From Ferrovibrio sp046297595 (GTDB lineage: Bacteria; Pseudomonadota; Alphaproteobacteria; Ferrovibrionales; Ferrovibrionaceae): DNA of 64,000 nucleotides. The position numbers and the translations under genes are program-made. Shown here one piece after another: positions 16,537-24,539 of the stretch (position 1 is its first letter; each line of letters starts with the position of its first letter). Below the pieces are notes generated by a model. The model saw only the letters and a list, made by a program, of their open reading frames with translations, did not search any database and was not told the origin of the DNA. The stretch lies in contig NZ_JBKBHT010000008.1 in assembly GCF_046297595.1 (NCBI RefSeq), positions 1-64,000 of the forward strand, in the 5' to 3' direction.

Positions 16537-17816
16537 TCGGCTTTTCCATCTTCGCCGTCTTCGTCGTGCTGATGCTGGCCGGTGTGCCGATCGGCGTGGC
16601 GCTGATGCTGGGCGGCGCGCTCGGTATCTGGCTGGCCGATCTGGGCTTGATGTCGCTGCCGAACAACTTCTATGCCGGCATCGCCAAGTATCCGTTGCTG
16701 GCCCTGCCGATGTTCGTGCTGGTCGGCGTGATCTTCGAAAAATCCGGTGTGGCCGCGCGGCTGGTCAATCTCGCCATCGCCATCGTGGGCCGCAAGCCCG
16801 GACGGCTGCCGCTGGTGGCCATCGCGGTTGCCATGCTGCTGGGTGGCATATCCGGTTCCGGCCCGGCCACGGCGGCGGCCGTGGGCGGCGTGATGCTGGC
16901 GGCCATGGCGCGATCCGGCTACCCGCCGGCCTATTCCGCCACCGTGATCGGCTCCGCCGCCGCCATAGATATCCTGATCCCGCCGTCCATCGCCTTCATC
17001 GTCTATTCGGTGCTGGTGCCGGGCGCCTCCGTGCCGGCCCTGTTTGCGGCCGGACTCATTCCGGGCCTGCTGGCCGGTGTCGCCCTGATGATACCGGCAT
17101 ACTGGCTGGCCAGGCGGCATGGCTTCGGCCTGGCCGACAGGGATCAGTCGCGACCGCCCTTCTGGCCGTCGCTGCGCGCGGCAAGCTGGGGCCTGGCCGC
17201 GCCGGTGCTGATTCTGGGCGGCATGCGCATGGGCTGGTTCACACCCACCGAGGCCGCCGTGGTGGCAGTGGTCTACGGCCTGTTCGTCGGCATGGTGATC
17301 TATCGCACGATCAGGATGAAGGAACTGCTCGATATCCTGGTCGATGCGGCCGAGACCTCGGGCATCATCATGATCGTGGTAGCGCTGGCCAGCATCTTCG
17401 CCTATGCGGTCAACACGCTGGGCATCGTCGATCCGATTGCCCGGGCCATCACCGGCAGCGGCCTGGGGTCCTACGGCACGCTGGCGATGATCGTGGTGGT
17501 GCTGCTGTTCGTCGGCATGGTGCTGGATGGCATCTCGATCTTCCTGATCTTCCTGCCGATCCTGCTGCCTATGATGCGCGCCTTTGCCTGGGACCCGGTC
17601 TGGTTCGGCGTGCTGCTCACCTATATGGTGGCCATCGGTCAGTTCACCCCGCCGATGGCGGTGAACCTGATGGTATCGTCCAAGCTGGCCGGCGTGCCGA
17701 TCGAGCAGACCACGCGCTGGGCCGGTTGGTTCGTGCTGGCGATGATGCTGGCGCTGGTGCTGCTGATCGCAATGCCCCAGATCGTGCTGTGGCTGCCGCA
17801 CAGCCTGGGTTACTGA
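16533..17816 (+). CDS. TRAP transporter large permease subunit (DctM), system 1
   Basis: This 427-residue protein is the large TRAP permease with about 12 membrane segments. Conserved parts include AGVPIGVALMLGGALGIW near the N-terminus, AMLLGGISGSGPATAAAVGG (about residues 97-116), SAAAIDILIPPSIAFI and QFTPPMAVNLMVSS near the C-terminus. The length is normal. The start overlaps dctQ by four bases. With the upstream binding protein it forms a complete tripartite transporter. Confidence 0.9.
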   Translation: MIGFSIFAVFVVLMLAGVPIGVALMLGGALGIWLADLGLMSLPNNFYAGIAKYPLLALPMFVLVGVIFEKSGVAARLVNLAIAIVGRKPGRLPLVAIAVAMLLGGISGSGPATAAAVGGVMLAAMARSGYPPAYSATVIGSAAAIDILIPPSIAFIVYSVLVPGASVPALFAAGLIPGLLAGVALMIPAYWLARRHGFGLADRDQSRPPFWPSLRAASWGLAAPVLILGGMRMGWFTPTEAAVVAVVYGLFVGMVIYRTIRMKELLDILVDAAETSGIIMIVVALASIFAYAVNTLGIVDPIARAITGSGLGSYGTLAMIVVVLLFVGMVLDGISIFLIFLPILLPMMRAFAWDPVWFGVLLTYMVAIGQFTPPMAVNLMVSSKLAGVPIEQTTRWAGWFVLAMMLALVLLIAMPQIVLWLPHSLGY

Positions 17817-17830
17817 CAGACGAGGCGAGC

Positions 17831-18130
17831 ATGCTGTTCTGCTTCTACAATCTCGATAAGCCAGGCGCGGCCGACCTGCGCCTGAAATGGCGGCCTGTGC
17901 ACAAGGATTATCTGGCGAAGGTTGCCGACCGCATCGCCTTTGCCGGACCTTTGCTGGCCGACGATGGCACGACGATGCAGGGCAGCCTGCTGGTGATCGA
18001 TTTCCCCGACCGCGCCGCCGCCGAAGAATGGCTGCGGCACGAGCCATTCACGCAGAATGGTGTCTATGCCTCGGTATCGATCCGGGCTTATGCCAATCTG
18101 TGGCCGCAGAAGGTGGGCTTCCCCGCCTGA
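17831..18130 (+). CDS. YciI-like protein
   Basis: This 99-residue protein resembles the YciI/YCII family: MLFCFYNLDKPGAADLR, then HKDYLAKVADRIAFAGPLL, SLLVIDFPDRAAAEEWL and PFTQNGVYASVSI. YCII domains are small ferredoxin-like folds, some with a conserved His-Asp pair thought to act in catalysis; here a His occurs near residue 23 (VHKDY). It is 14 bases after dctM and probably co-transcribed with the TRAP/E1 genes. Some YCII proteins are lactone or muconolactone-type isomerases; the function here is not established. Confidence 0.75.
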   Translation: MLFCFYNLDKPGAADLRLKWRPVHKDYLAKVADRIAFAGPLLADDGTTMQGSLLVIDFPDRAAAEEWLRHEPFTQNGVYASVSIRAYANLWPQKVGFPA

Positions 18131-18149
18131 GCCCTATTCCCGATCTGAT

Positions 18150-18743
18150 CTATTCTCGGTGTTTGGCCGGCTGCCAGCCGGTATGGGCCAGGTTTCGGCT
18201 GCCGGCATCCACGCCGATATCCTCCAGCGTGGTGGCCATGGAATCATTCCACCGGTTGAGAAAGCCGAACAGGGCGATCACGCCCATGATCTCGACGATC
18301 TCGTCATCGGTCCAGTGTTTGCGCAGGTTGGCCTGGATCTCCGGCGTCACGGCAGACGGCACGCAGGCAGCCGCCAGCGCGAAATCAAAGGCAGCGCGTT
18401 CGGCATCGGAAAAATGCGGACTGGTCTGGTATTCCCAGATCGTCGCCAGCCGTTCCGGCGTCGCGCCAAAGCGTTCGGCGGCCAGGATGGTATGCGCCTC
18501 GCAATAGCGGCAACCGGCAGCGTGAGAGGCGACATAGCCGATCAGGCGCTTCTGTTCCGCAGTGACGCGTCCGCCGTTTTCCATCACGGCTTGGTTCAGC
18601 GCCGTGAAGGCGCGCGCGATGGCCGGCCGGCGCTGCATGGTCAGCACGCTGTTGGGCACCACGCCCAGCGGGCCGCGAAAGAACTGGATCAGATCGACCA
18701 GCTCCGGGTTATGGTCTTCGGGCAGGGGCGGGACGAGCGGCAT
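18150..18743 (-). CDS. AhpD/carboxymuconolactone decarboxylase-family protein
   Basis: The 197-residue helical protein has the AhpD-like motif GCRYCEAHTILA (about residues 79-90): a CxxC pair followed by a His three residues later, as in peroxidase-type CMD proteins. It may be a thiol-dependent peroxidase or reductase. I chose ATG 18743 (MPLVPPLPEDHN) because it matches the family length and because a longer frame would overlap the acyl-CoA ligase. It lies ten bases after that ligase on the same strand, so the two probably form an operon. Confidence 0.8.
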   Translation of the reverse strand: MPLVPPLPEDHNPELVDLIQFFRGPLGVVPNSVLTMQRRPAIARAFTALNQAVMENGGRVTAEQKRLIGYVASHAAGCRYCEAHTILAAERFGATPERLATIWEYQTSPHFSDAERAAFDFALAAACVPSAVTPEIQANLRKHWTDDEIVEIMGVIALFGFLNRWNDSMATTLEDIGVDAGSRNLAHTGWQPAKHRE

Positions 18744-18753
18744 GGTGATTCCA

Positions 18754-20418
18754 TCAGTTTGATGCAGTGCTGCGTTCCTGGTCCTGCAGCACGCGCCACA
18801 GGATCTTGCCGGTGGCCGATTTCGGCAGCGCATCAGCGAACACCACCACGCGCGGCACCTTATAGGCGGCCATGCGGTCGCGGCACCAGGACTGAATCTC
18901 TTCCGCCGTCAAATTCTTCGCATCGTCCTTCGGTACGATCACGGCCTTCACCGTTTCGCCGCGATGGGCATCGGGCGTGGCGATGATGCAGACCTCGCGG
19001 ATGCCGGGATGGGCGTACATCATCGCCTCGATTTCGGTCGGCCAGACCTTGAAGCCCGAGGCGTTGATCATGCGTTTCAGCCGGTCGACCAGGAAGAAAT
19101 AGCCTTCCTCGTCGTAATAGCCCAGATCGCCGGTGCGGAAGAACCGTTTGCCGTCGCGCTCGAAGAACACCGCCGCCGTTTCGGCCGGCCGGTTCCAGTA
19201 ACCCAGGAATACCTGCGGCCCGGCCACCACGATCTCGCCGGTTTCGCCCGGTCCCAGTTCCTGCAGGGTATCGGGGTTGACCACGCGGGAATCCACGTCG
19301 AAGACCGGAATGCCTAAGCATTGCGGGCGGGGATTGTCGACCGGGTTGATATGCGTGGCGGCAATAGTCTCCGACAGGCCATAACCCTCGATGTAATCCA
19401 GCCCGGTCAGTTCCTTCAGTTTCGCCGCCACTGCCTTCGGCATCGGCGCACCGCCGCCGCCGATGCCGGTCAGGCTGGAGAGGTCGTATTTGCCGATGGC
19501 CGGATCGGACAGGAAGTCGATGCACATGGTGGTGATGTTGCGCCAGTGCGTCACGCGGTGGCGCTGGATCAGTTCGGCCGCCACCCTTCGGTCCCAGCGC
19601 GTCATCAGCACCAGCGTCGCGCCGTTGAACAAGGGCGCGTTCATCGAATTCTGCATGCCGGTGACATGGAACAGCGGCAGGGTGACAAGCTGCACGGATT
19701 CCGGCGTCGCCGGGTTCCAGGCGATTGAGCCGAACAGCGTGGCCGTCACGCCACGTATGTTGTGCAGGCAGCCCTTCGGCGCGCCGGTGGTGCCCGAGGA
19801 ATAGGGCAGCACGCACCAGTCGTCATGACTGGCTTGGTGCGGCGAGGCGGCGAGATGCGCCGCCAGCGCATTGCTCCATGATGTGGCGCCGGGCGTGTCG
19901 AAAGCCGTTCGTGCCACAGCCACCACATCGGGCAGGGGCAGGTCGGTCGGCGCGGTGACGTAATCCCCATAAGCCGCCACCACGGCATGCTGCAGATTTT
20001 CGCCCAGCAGCGGCTGCACGAAGCCCAGCAGTTCCTGGCCGCAGATCACCGTGGTCGCGTCGGTATCGGTGGCGATGTGGCGCAGCTCTTCCGTCTTGCT
20101 CATCGGATTGACCGGCACCACCACGGCGGTCAGCCGCTGGATCGCGTAATAGGCGATCACGAATTGCGGACTGTTCTGCATATACAGCAGCACGCGGTCG
20201 GCTTTCTTCACGCCGCAATGCTGCTCCAGCCAGCCGGCCAGCCGGTCGATATGGTGTTTCAGCTCGGCATAGGACAAAGCCGTGCCGTAATAGAGCAGGG
20301 CCGGTTTGCGCGGAAAGCGGCGGGCGGAAATCTCGATATTCTCGTACAGGCTGGTCTCGGGCAGGGTCAGGTGTTTAGGTACGCCCTTGGGCCAGACCGT
20401 GTAATGCCGGTCGAACAT
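18754..20418 (-). CDS. AMP-dependent acyl-CoA synthetase/ligase
   Basis: The 554-residue protein is an adenylate-forming acid:CoA ligase. It shows the P-loop-like PYSSGTTGAPKGC (about residue 205), GYGLSETIAATH, FRTGDLGYYDEEGYFFLVDR and the C-terminal GFKVWPTEIEAMM, ending with the catalytic lysine context LPKSATGKILWR. It activates a fatty, aryl or other carboxylic acid to its CoA thioester; the position beside ring-hydroxylating oxygenases favours an aromatic or related acid, which is inference. It is divergent from the dioxygenase genes, with a 157-base shared control region. Confidence 0.85.
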   Translation of the reverse strand: MFDRHYTVWPKGVPKHLTLPETSLYENIEISARRFPRKPALLYYGTALSYAELKHHIDRLAGWLEQHCGVKKADRVLLYMQNSPQFVIAYYAIQRLTAVVVPVNPMSKTEELRHIATDTDATTVICGQELLGFVQPLLGENLQHAVVAAYGDYVTAPTDLPLPDVVAVARTAFDTPGATSWSNALAAHLAASPHQASHDDWCVLPYSSGTTGAPKGCLHNIRGVTATLFGSIAWNPATPESVQLVTLPLFHVTGMQNSMNAPLFNGATLVLMTRWDRRVAAELIQRHRVTHWRNITTMCIDFLSDPAIGKYDLSSLTGIGGGGAPMPKAVAAKLKELTGLDYIEGYGLSETIAATHINPVDNPRPQCLGIPVFDVDSRVVNPDTLQELGPGETGEIVVAGPQVFLGYWNRPAETAAVFFERDGKRFFRTGDLGYYDEEGYFFLVDRLKRMINASGFKVWPTEIEAMMYAHPGIREVCIIATPDAHRGETVKAVIVPKDDAKNLTAEEIQSWCRDRMAAYKVPRVVVFADALPKSATGKILWRVLQDQERSTASN

Positions 20419-20535
20419 GGTTTTCCTCCCTGACGGACCGGTATCGTCGGGTGTTTTGCCGCATAATTCAATCGGTTACCTTACGGAAGCCGAATGAGGG
20501 AAACCCATTGACGGACGCCGACGCCGGCGCGAATA

Positions 20536-20547
20536 TATTTGCAAATA
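20536..20547. promoter_or_regulatory. Palindromic operator candidate upstream of the dioxygenase genes
   Basis: TATTTGCAAATA is a perfect 12-base palindrome in an AT-rich patch of a GC-rich region, 28 bases before the dioxygenase start codon. It is a good operator candidate, for example for a MarR or TetR-type repressor, but no such regulator is adjacent. Confidence 0.4.
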
Positions 20548-20575
20548 CAAATAAATTCCGTGTCGGGAGGATCGC

Positions 20576-21862
20576 ATGACCATGCATGCCGAACTGTGCC
20601 AGCCAGTGGCACCGGATACTCTGCCGCGCTGGGACGGCACGGGCTCCAGCCGCGTGCCCTACTGGGCCTATACCGATCCGGCCGTGTATCGCCGCGAGCT
20701 GGAGCGGTTTTTCCATGGCGGCGGCCATTGGTGCTACGTCGCGCTGGAAGCCGAGCTGCCGAAACCGGGCGATTACAAGCTGTCCCATGTGGGCGAGCGG
20801 CAGGTGATCGTGGTGCGCGACCGCGATGGCAGCCTGAATGTGGTGGAAAACCGCTGCGCCCATCGCGGCGTGCGTTTCTGCCAGAAACAGCGCGGCAGCG
20901 CACGCAGCTTCGTCTGCCCCTATCACCAATGGACCTACAAGCTGAATGGCGATCTTGCCGGCCTGCCGTTCCGCCATGGCGTGAAGAAAGACGATGGCAG
21001 CGTGCAGGGCGGCATGCCGGAAGATTTCGACCTGAAGCAGCATGGCCTGACCAGGCTGAAGGTCGCCACCTATAACGGGTTGGTCTTTGCCAGCTTCTCG
21101 CCCGATGTGCCCGCGCTGGAGGAGTACTTCGGCCTGGACGTGATGCCCTGGCTGAACCGCATCTTCGATGGCCGCAAGCTCACCATCCTCGGCACTAACC
21201 GCCAGCGCATTCCGGGCAACTGGAAGCTGATGATGGAAAACATCAAGGATCCCTATCATCCGGGTCTGCTGCACACCTGGTTCGTCACCTTCGGCCTGTG
21301 GCGCGCCGACCAGCAGTCGCGCATGGTGATGGACAGGGAAGGCCGCCATGCGGTGATGATCTCGCAGCGCAATGCCGGCGGCGAGGTGAAGGCGGTCACC
21401 GAGGGTGTCACCAGTTTCAAGAAGGACATGGCGCTGAACGATCCGCGCCTGCTGGACGTGGTGCCGGAATACTGGTGGAACGGACCGACGGTAACGATGA
21501 TCACCCTGTTCCCCAGCGTGATCATCCAGCAGCAGGTCAATTCGCTGTCCACCCGCCATATCGTGCCGGCCGGCCCCGATGCCTTTGATTTCATCTGGAC
21601 ACATTTCGGATTCGAGGAAGACGACGAGGCGATGACGCGCCGCCGCCTGCGCCAGGCTAACCTGTTTGGTCCGGCCGGCTTTGTCTCGGCCGACGATGGC
21701 GAGGTGATCGAATTCTCGCAGGACGGTTTCCGCCAGAATGGCGGCGATGCCAGCACGATCTGCGAGTTGGATGGGCGCGCCGCCGGTCCTGCGCCCCATA
21801 TGGTGACCGAAACGCTGATCCGCGGCATGTATGGCTACTGGCGCAAGGTGATGGAGATCTGA
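20576..21862 (+). CDS. Aromatic-ring-hydroxylating dioxygenase, large (alpha) subunit
   Basis: This 428-residue protein is a Rieske non-haem iron oxygenase alpha subunit. The [2Fe-2S] ligands lie in ENRCAHRGVRF and FVCPYHQWTY (about residues 84-120). The mononuclear iron motif is DPYHPGLLH (D-x2-H-x4-H, about residues 225-233). The overall pattern resembles the salicylate 5-hydroxylase / AndAc-type anthranilate dioxygenase group (family knowledge), so a hydroxybenzoate- or aminobenzoate-like substrate is possible. GGGAGG precedes the ATG. The beta subunit follows after two bases. No ferredoxin or reductase gene is nearby. Confidence 0.85.
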   Translation: MTMHAELCQPVAPDTLPRWDGTGSSRVPYWAYTDPAVYRRELERFFHGGGHWCYVALEAELPKPGDYKLSHVGERQVIVVRDRDGSLNVVENRCAHRGVRFCQKQRGSARSFVCPYHQWTYKLNGDLAGLPFRHGVKKDDGSVQGGMPEDFDLKQHGLTRLKVATYNGLVFASFSPDVPALEEYFGLDVMPWLNRIFDGRKLTILGTNRQRIPGNWKLMMENIKDPYHPGLLHTWFVTFGLWRADQQSRMVMDREGRHAVMISQRNAGGEVKAVTEGVTSFKKDMALNDPRLLDVVPEYWWNGPTVTMITLFPSVIIQQQVNSLSTRHIVPAGPDAFDFIWTHFGFEEDDEAMTRRRLRQANLFGPAGFVSADDGEVIEFSQDGFRQNGGDASTICELDGRAAGPAPHMVTETLIRGMYGYWRKVMEI

Positions 21863-21864
21863 TC

Positions 21865-22368
21865 ATGCCGATGCGGGCCCATGCCATCGCGCTTTCGATC
21901 CTGGAATCGCAGTATCGCGTCGACCAGTTCAATGCCGATTATGCCGATTGTCTGGATCGTGGCGATTTCGACGCCTGGATCGCCATGTTCACGCCCGATT
22001 GCCTGTACAAGGTGATCCCGCGCGAGAATTTCGATGCAAGCCTGCCGCTTTGCACCATGGCACTGGAAGGCCAGGGCATGCTGAAGGATCGCGCTTACGG
22101 CATCACCAACACGCTGTTCCATGCGCCCTACTACCAGCGCCATGTGATCGGCACGGCGCGCATCCTGTCCGATAACGGGGATGTCATCCATGCCTCGGCG
22201 AATTATGCCGTGTTCCGCACCAAGCCCGGTTCGGTCTCGGAGGTCTATAATGTCGGGCGGTATGTCGACCGCTTTGTCTATGGCGAGAAGGGTGGGTTGC
22301 TGCTGGAAGAGCGGTTTTGCGTGTTCGACAGCGAATTGATCCTCAATTCGCTGATCTATCCGATCTAG
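21865..22368 (+). CDS. Aromatic-ring-hydroxylating dioxygenase, small (beta) subunit
   Basis: This 167-residue protein has the cystatin-like beta-subunit fold (SnoaL/NTF2-like): YADCLDRGDFDAWIAMFTPD, then DRAYGITNTLFHAPYYQRHV and a strand-rich end with YVDRFVYGEKGGLLLEERFC. Beta subunits are mainly structural in the alpha3-beta3 oxygenase. It is translated directly after the alpha subunit (two-base gap). Length is normal. The next gene is an unrelated glycosyltransferase, so the catabolic operon probably stops here. Confidence 0.85.
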   Translation: MPMRAHAIALSILESQYRVDQFNADYADCLDRGDFDAWIAMFTPDCLYKVIPRENFDASLPLCTMALEGQGMLKDRAYGITNTLFHAPYYQRHVIGTARILSDNGDVIHASANYAVFRTKPGSVSEVYNVGRYVDRFVYGEKGGLLLEERFCVFDSELILNSLIYPI

Positions 22369-22373
22369 GCCGC

Positions 22374-22400
22374 TTGTCATAACCTGGAAAAGCGTATAAT
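22374..22400 (+). promoter_or_regulatory. Promoter candidate of the glycosyltransferase gene
   Basis: TTGTCA (22374-22379) and a consensus TATAAT (22395-22400) are separated by 15 bases, slightly short. They lie 37 bases before the start codon, so the glycosyltransferase probably has its own transcription start. Confidence 0.45.
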
Positions 22401-22436
22401 CGCGATTCCAATCTGGTTGGGGCATACGGTCTAGTC

Positions 22437-23642
22437 ATGATAGGGCATCGGAATGGTCGCGTGGCTCGTCCGCCAAGGCGCTGGCCTGTTCTGCGTTTGG
22501 CAGATGCAGCCGCCCGGCTATTTTCCGCGGCAGGGCCTCGTAATGTTGTGCTACTGGTTCGCACTTTTGGGATTGGTGATGCCCTGTTGTTCCGTTTGCT
22601 GCTCGAGTCCTATAAAGCAGCGTTAGTACCGCCGGGTATGCGTTGCATAATTTTGGGTGCCACTGACTGGCAACCCGTAATAGCCGATTTCTTTGCAGGA
22701 GAAACGGTTATTCTAGTCGATCAGAAGCGGTATGCGCGGCGCTTTTTTTACCGGCTTCGGTTTAATGTCATGCTGCGCCGACTTGGCGTGGCGCGCGCAG
22801 TTTGTCCAGTCTATCGTCGCAATCCCATCGTCGCCGACGCCATGGTGGCGGCCACAGGCGCGCCTGAGCGCTGGGTGATGGAGCCTGAGGTGCCACCCAA
22901 GATGCAAGTGGTTGCTGAATATTTTCGCAGTGGCATGACCCGCATTGTCGATTGTTCAGCCGAGGCGCCAAAGCATGAGATACAGCGACAACGCGATTTT
23001 ATAGATGCACTTGCCCTGCCGGCTCATACATCGAACGACTCGCGCGTTGGCTTGAAAGATCTGCTGATGCCCCTTGACGATGTCGGTGATGCGGCTGGAG
23101 CAATCCTGATCAACTTGGGCGCCAGCTATGGTCCTCGTCGATGGCCGCTGGAAAACTGGTTCGAAGTGGCGGCGGCGCTGGCGGCGGAGGGGCGTCGGGT
23201 GCGTCTGGTTGGTGGGCCTGCCGAGCGCGATATGCTGTCCGCTGTTCTAGCTTGGCATTTGGCGCAAGCTGAGTTTATCCGTCGCCATATAGAGGTGGCG
23301 ATAGGGGCCTGGAGTTTCACCGAGTTGGTGTCGCAGATTCTCAAGGCTTCTCTAGTATTATCTTCCGATACCGGTCCTGCCCATTTGGCCGCGTTGTTAG
23401 GCGTTAGGGTCATTGTGGTATTGGGGGGCGGTCATTTTGGAGAATTCTTTCCTTATCCCGGGCAACAGGCTTGGGCGCATGTGGCCGCTCTATGGCATCG
23501 TCGTGACTGTTATCATTGCAGCTGGGACTGTCCCTATATATCGGAGTCCACGCGCACCTATCCCTGTATCACTGATGTGACAGTGGCGGATATGATTGCT
23601 GCTACGCGCCGCGCACTGGTTGCGCCACTTCACAATACCTGA
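22437..23642 (+). CDS. Glycosyltransferase family 9 (heptosyltransferase-like) protein
   Basis: The 401-residue protein resembles GT9 (ADP-heptose:LPS heptosyltransferase) enzymes. It has NVVLLVRTFGIGDALLFRLL (about residues 37-56), a central AILINLGASYGPRRWPLENW and the GT9 C-terminal motif LVLSSDTGPAHLAALLGV. The C-terminus is Cys-rich (RRDCYHCSWDCPY). It would act on surface glycans at the inner-membrane face. By eye its codon use is richer in A/T (TTA, ATA) than its neighbours, which suggests acquisition. It overlaps the convergent IclR gene by 13 bases. Confidence 0.75.
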   Translation: MIGHRNGRVARPPRRWPVLRLADAAARLFSAAGPRNVVLLVRTFGIGDALLFRLLLESYKAALVPPGMRCIILGATDWQPVIADFFAGETVILVDQKRYARRFFYRLRFNVMLRRLGVARAVCPVYRRNPIVADAMVAATGAPERWVMEPEVPPKMQVVAEYFRSGMTRIVDCSAEAPKHEIQRQRDFIDALALPAHTSNDSRVGLKDLLMPLDDVGDAAGAILINLGASYGPRRWPLENWFEVAAALAAEGRRVRLVGGPAERDMLSAVLAWHLAQAEFIRRHIEVAIGAWSFTELVSQILKASLVLSSDTGPAHLAALLGVRVIVVLGGGHFGEFFPYPGQQAWAHVAALWHRRDCYHCSWDCPYISESTRTYPCITDVTVADMIAATRRALVAPLHNT

Positions 23643-24409
23643 TCTCGCAAGGCCTTCGCCGCCTGCAGCAGCAGGGGCAGGAAGCCGTCCTTCATCTGCT
23701 TTGGCGTGGCGCGTTCGATGCGGATGCCGATATTCAGCGCCGCCACCACGCGGCCGTCGAAGCGGCGCACCGGGACGGCCAGCGAGCGGAAACCCAGCTC
23801 GGTTTCCTGGTCGGCCAGCGCATAACCGTCCCGTGCCGTTTTCGCGATGATCGCCTGCAACTCGGTCTTACTCGTCACGGTCCTGGGCGTCAGACTCCGG
23901 ATGCCGGCCGGTTGCGCGCCGCTGGCTGCCAGCAGCACACGCCCCAGCGCCGAGCAGAAAGCCGGCACGCGGAAGCCGATGCCTGGCGCCGACGACATGA
24001 AGCGCGGCGGCGAGGCATGTGCCACCATCACGGCAGACTCGCCATCCAGGATGGCCGCCGAACAGGCTTCGTCGGTAGCGGCGCATAACCGGCCGCAGGC
24101 CGTTTGCAATGCCGCCGCGTTGCCCGCCGTTCCGAGATAGGCCGAGGCGAAGCGCAGCACCTGCGGCGTCAGGCGGAACAGTTTGCCGTCGCTTTCCAGA
24201 TAACCAAGCTGTTCCAGTGTGTAGAGTGCGCGCCGTGCGGTGGCGCGCGGCAGGTCGACGGCGCGGGCCACATCGCTCAGGCTCATCTGCGGCCGGCTGT
24301 CGTCGAAAGCGGTCAGCACACTCAGCCCCCGGGCCAGCGCTTCGAGGAAATCGGGGCTGCGGCCGCTCTGGGCGCGTTTTTCGGCATCGCTCTGGCGCAG
24401 TTTGGTCAT
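23630..24409 (-). CDS. IclR-family transcriptional regulator
   Basis: This 259-residue regulator has an N-terminal winged helix (FLEALARGLSVLTAFDDSRP, then LSDVARAVDLPRATARRALY and LEQLGYLESDGKLFRLTP, residues 20-80) and a C-terminal effector domain of the IclR type with FCSALGRVLLAA and LGFRSLAVPVRRFDGRVVAA. The arrangement is like PcaR/PcaU/PobR regulators of aromatic catabolism. It is divergent from the Rieske oxygenase gene, with a 130-base intergenic region that holds a PcaR-like box, so it probably controls that operon and itself. Confidence 0.88.
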   Translation of the reverse strand: MTKLRQSDAEKRAQSGRSPDFLEALARGLSVLTAFDDSRPQMSLSDVARAVDLPRATARRALYTLEQLGYLESDGKLFRLTPQVLRFASAYLGTAGNAAALQTACGRLCAATDEACSAAILDGESAVMVAHASPPRFMSSAPGIGFRVPAFCSALGRVLLAASGAQPAGIRSLTPRTVTSKTELQAIIAKTARDGYALADQETELGFRSLAVPVRRFDGRVVAALNIGIRIERATPKQMKDGFLPLLLQAAKALRDQVL

Positions 24410-24458
24410 GGTTTTCCCGTTGCCGGTACAAGTCTACTGGTTTAAAATCGCACATATG

Positions 24459-24473
24459 TTCGCTAGTCGGACA
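24459..24473. promoter_or_regulatory. PcaR-like operator candidate for the IclR-type regulator
   Basis: GTTCGCTAGTCGGAC is an imperfect palindrome (GTTCG-N5-CGGAC). It matches at 12 of 15 positions the box I recall for Pseudomonas PcaR (GTTCGATAATCGCAC). It lies in the divergent region between the IclR gene and the Rieske oxygenase gene. A shorter palindrome ACATATGT lies just before it (24453-24460). Confidence 0.5.
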
Positions 24474-24539
24474 TTGTCGGGCCTGTGGGAGGGTCCGTCA
24501 AGGCCGAAGCTGAGCCGGCTGGATCTGAGGGAGTCCGCG

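Noticed and set aside
16401..18047. A 548-codon minus-strand frame opposite TRAP dctM
   Set aside because: It is His/Gln/Arg-rich antisense sequence with no domain, typical of a shadow.
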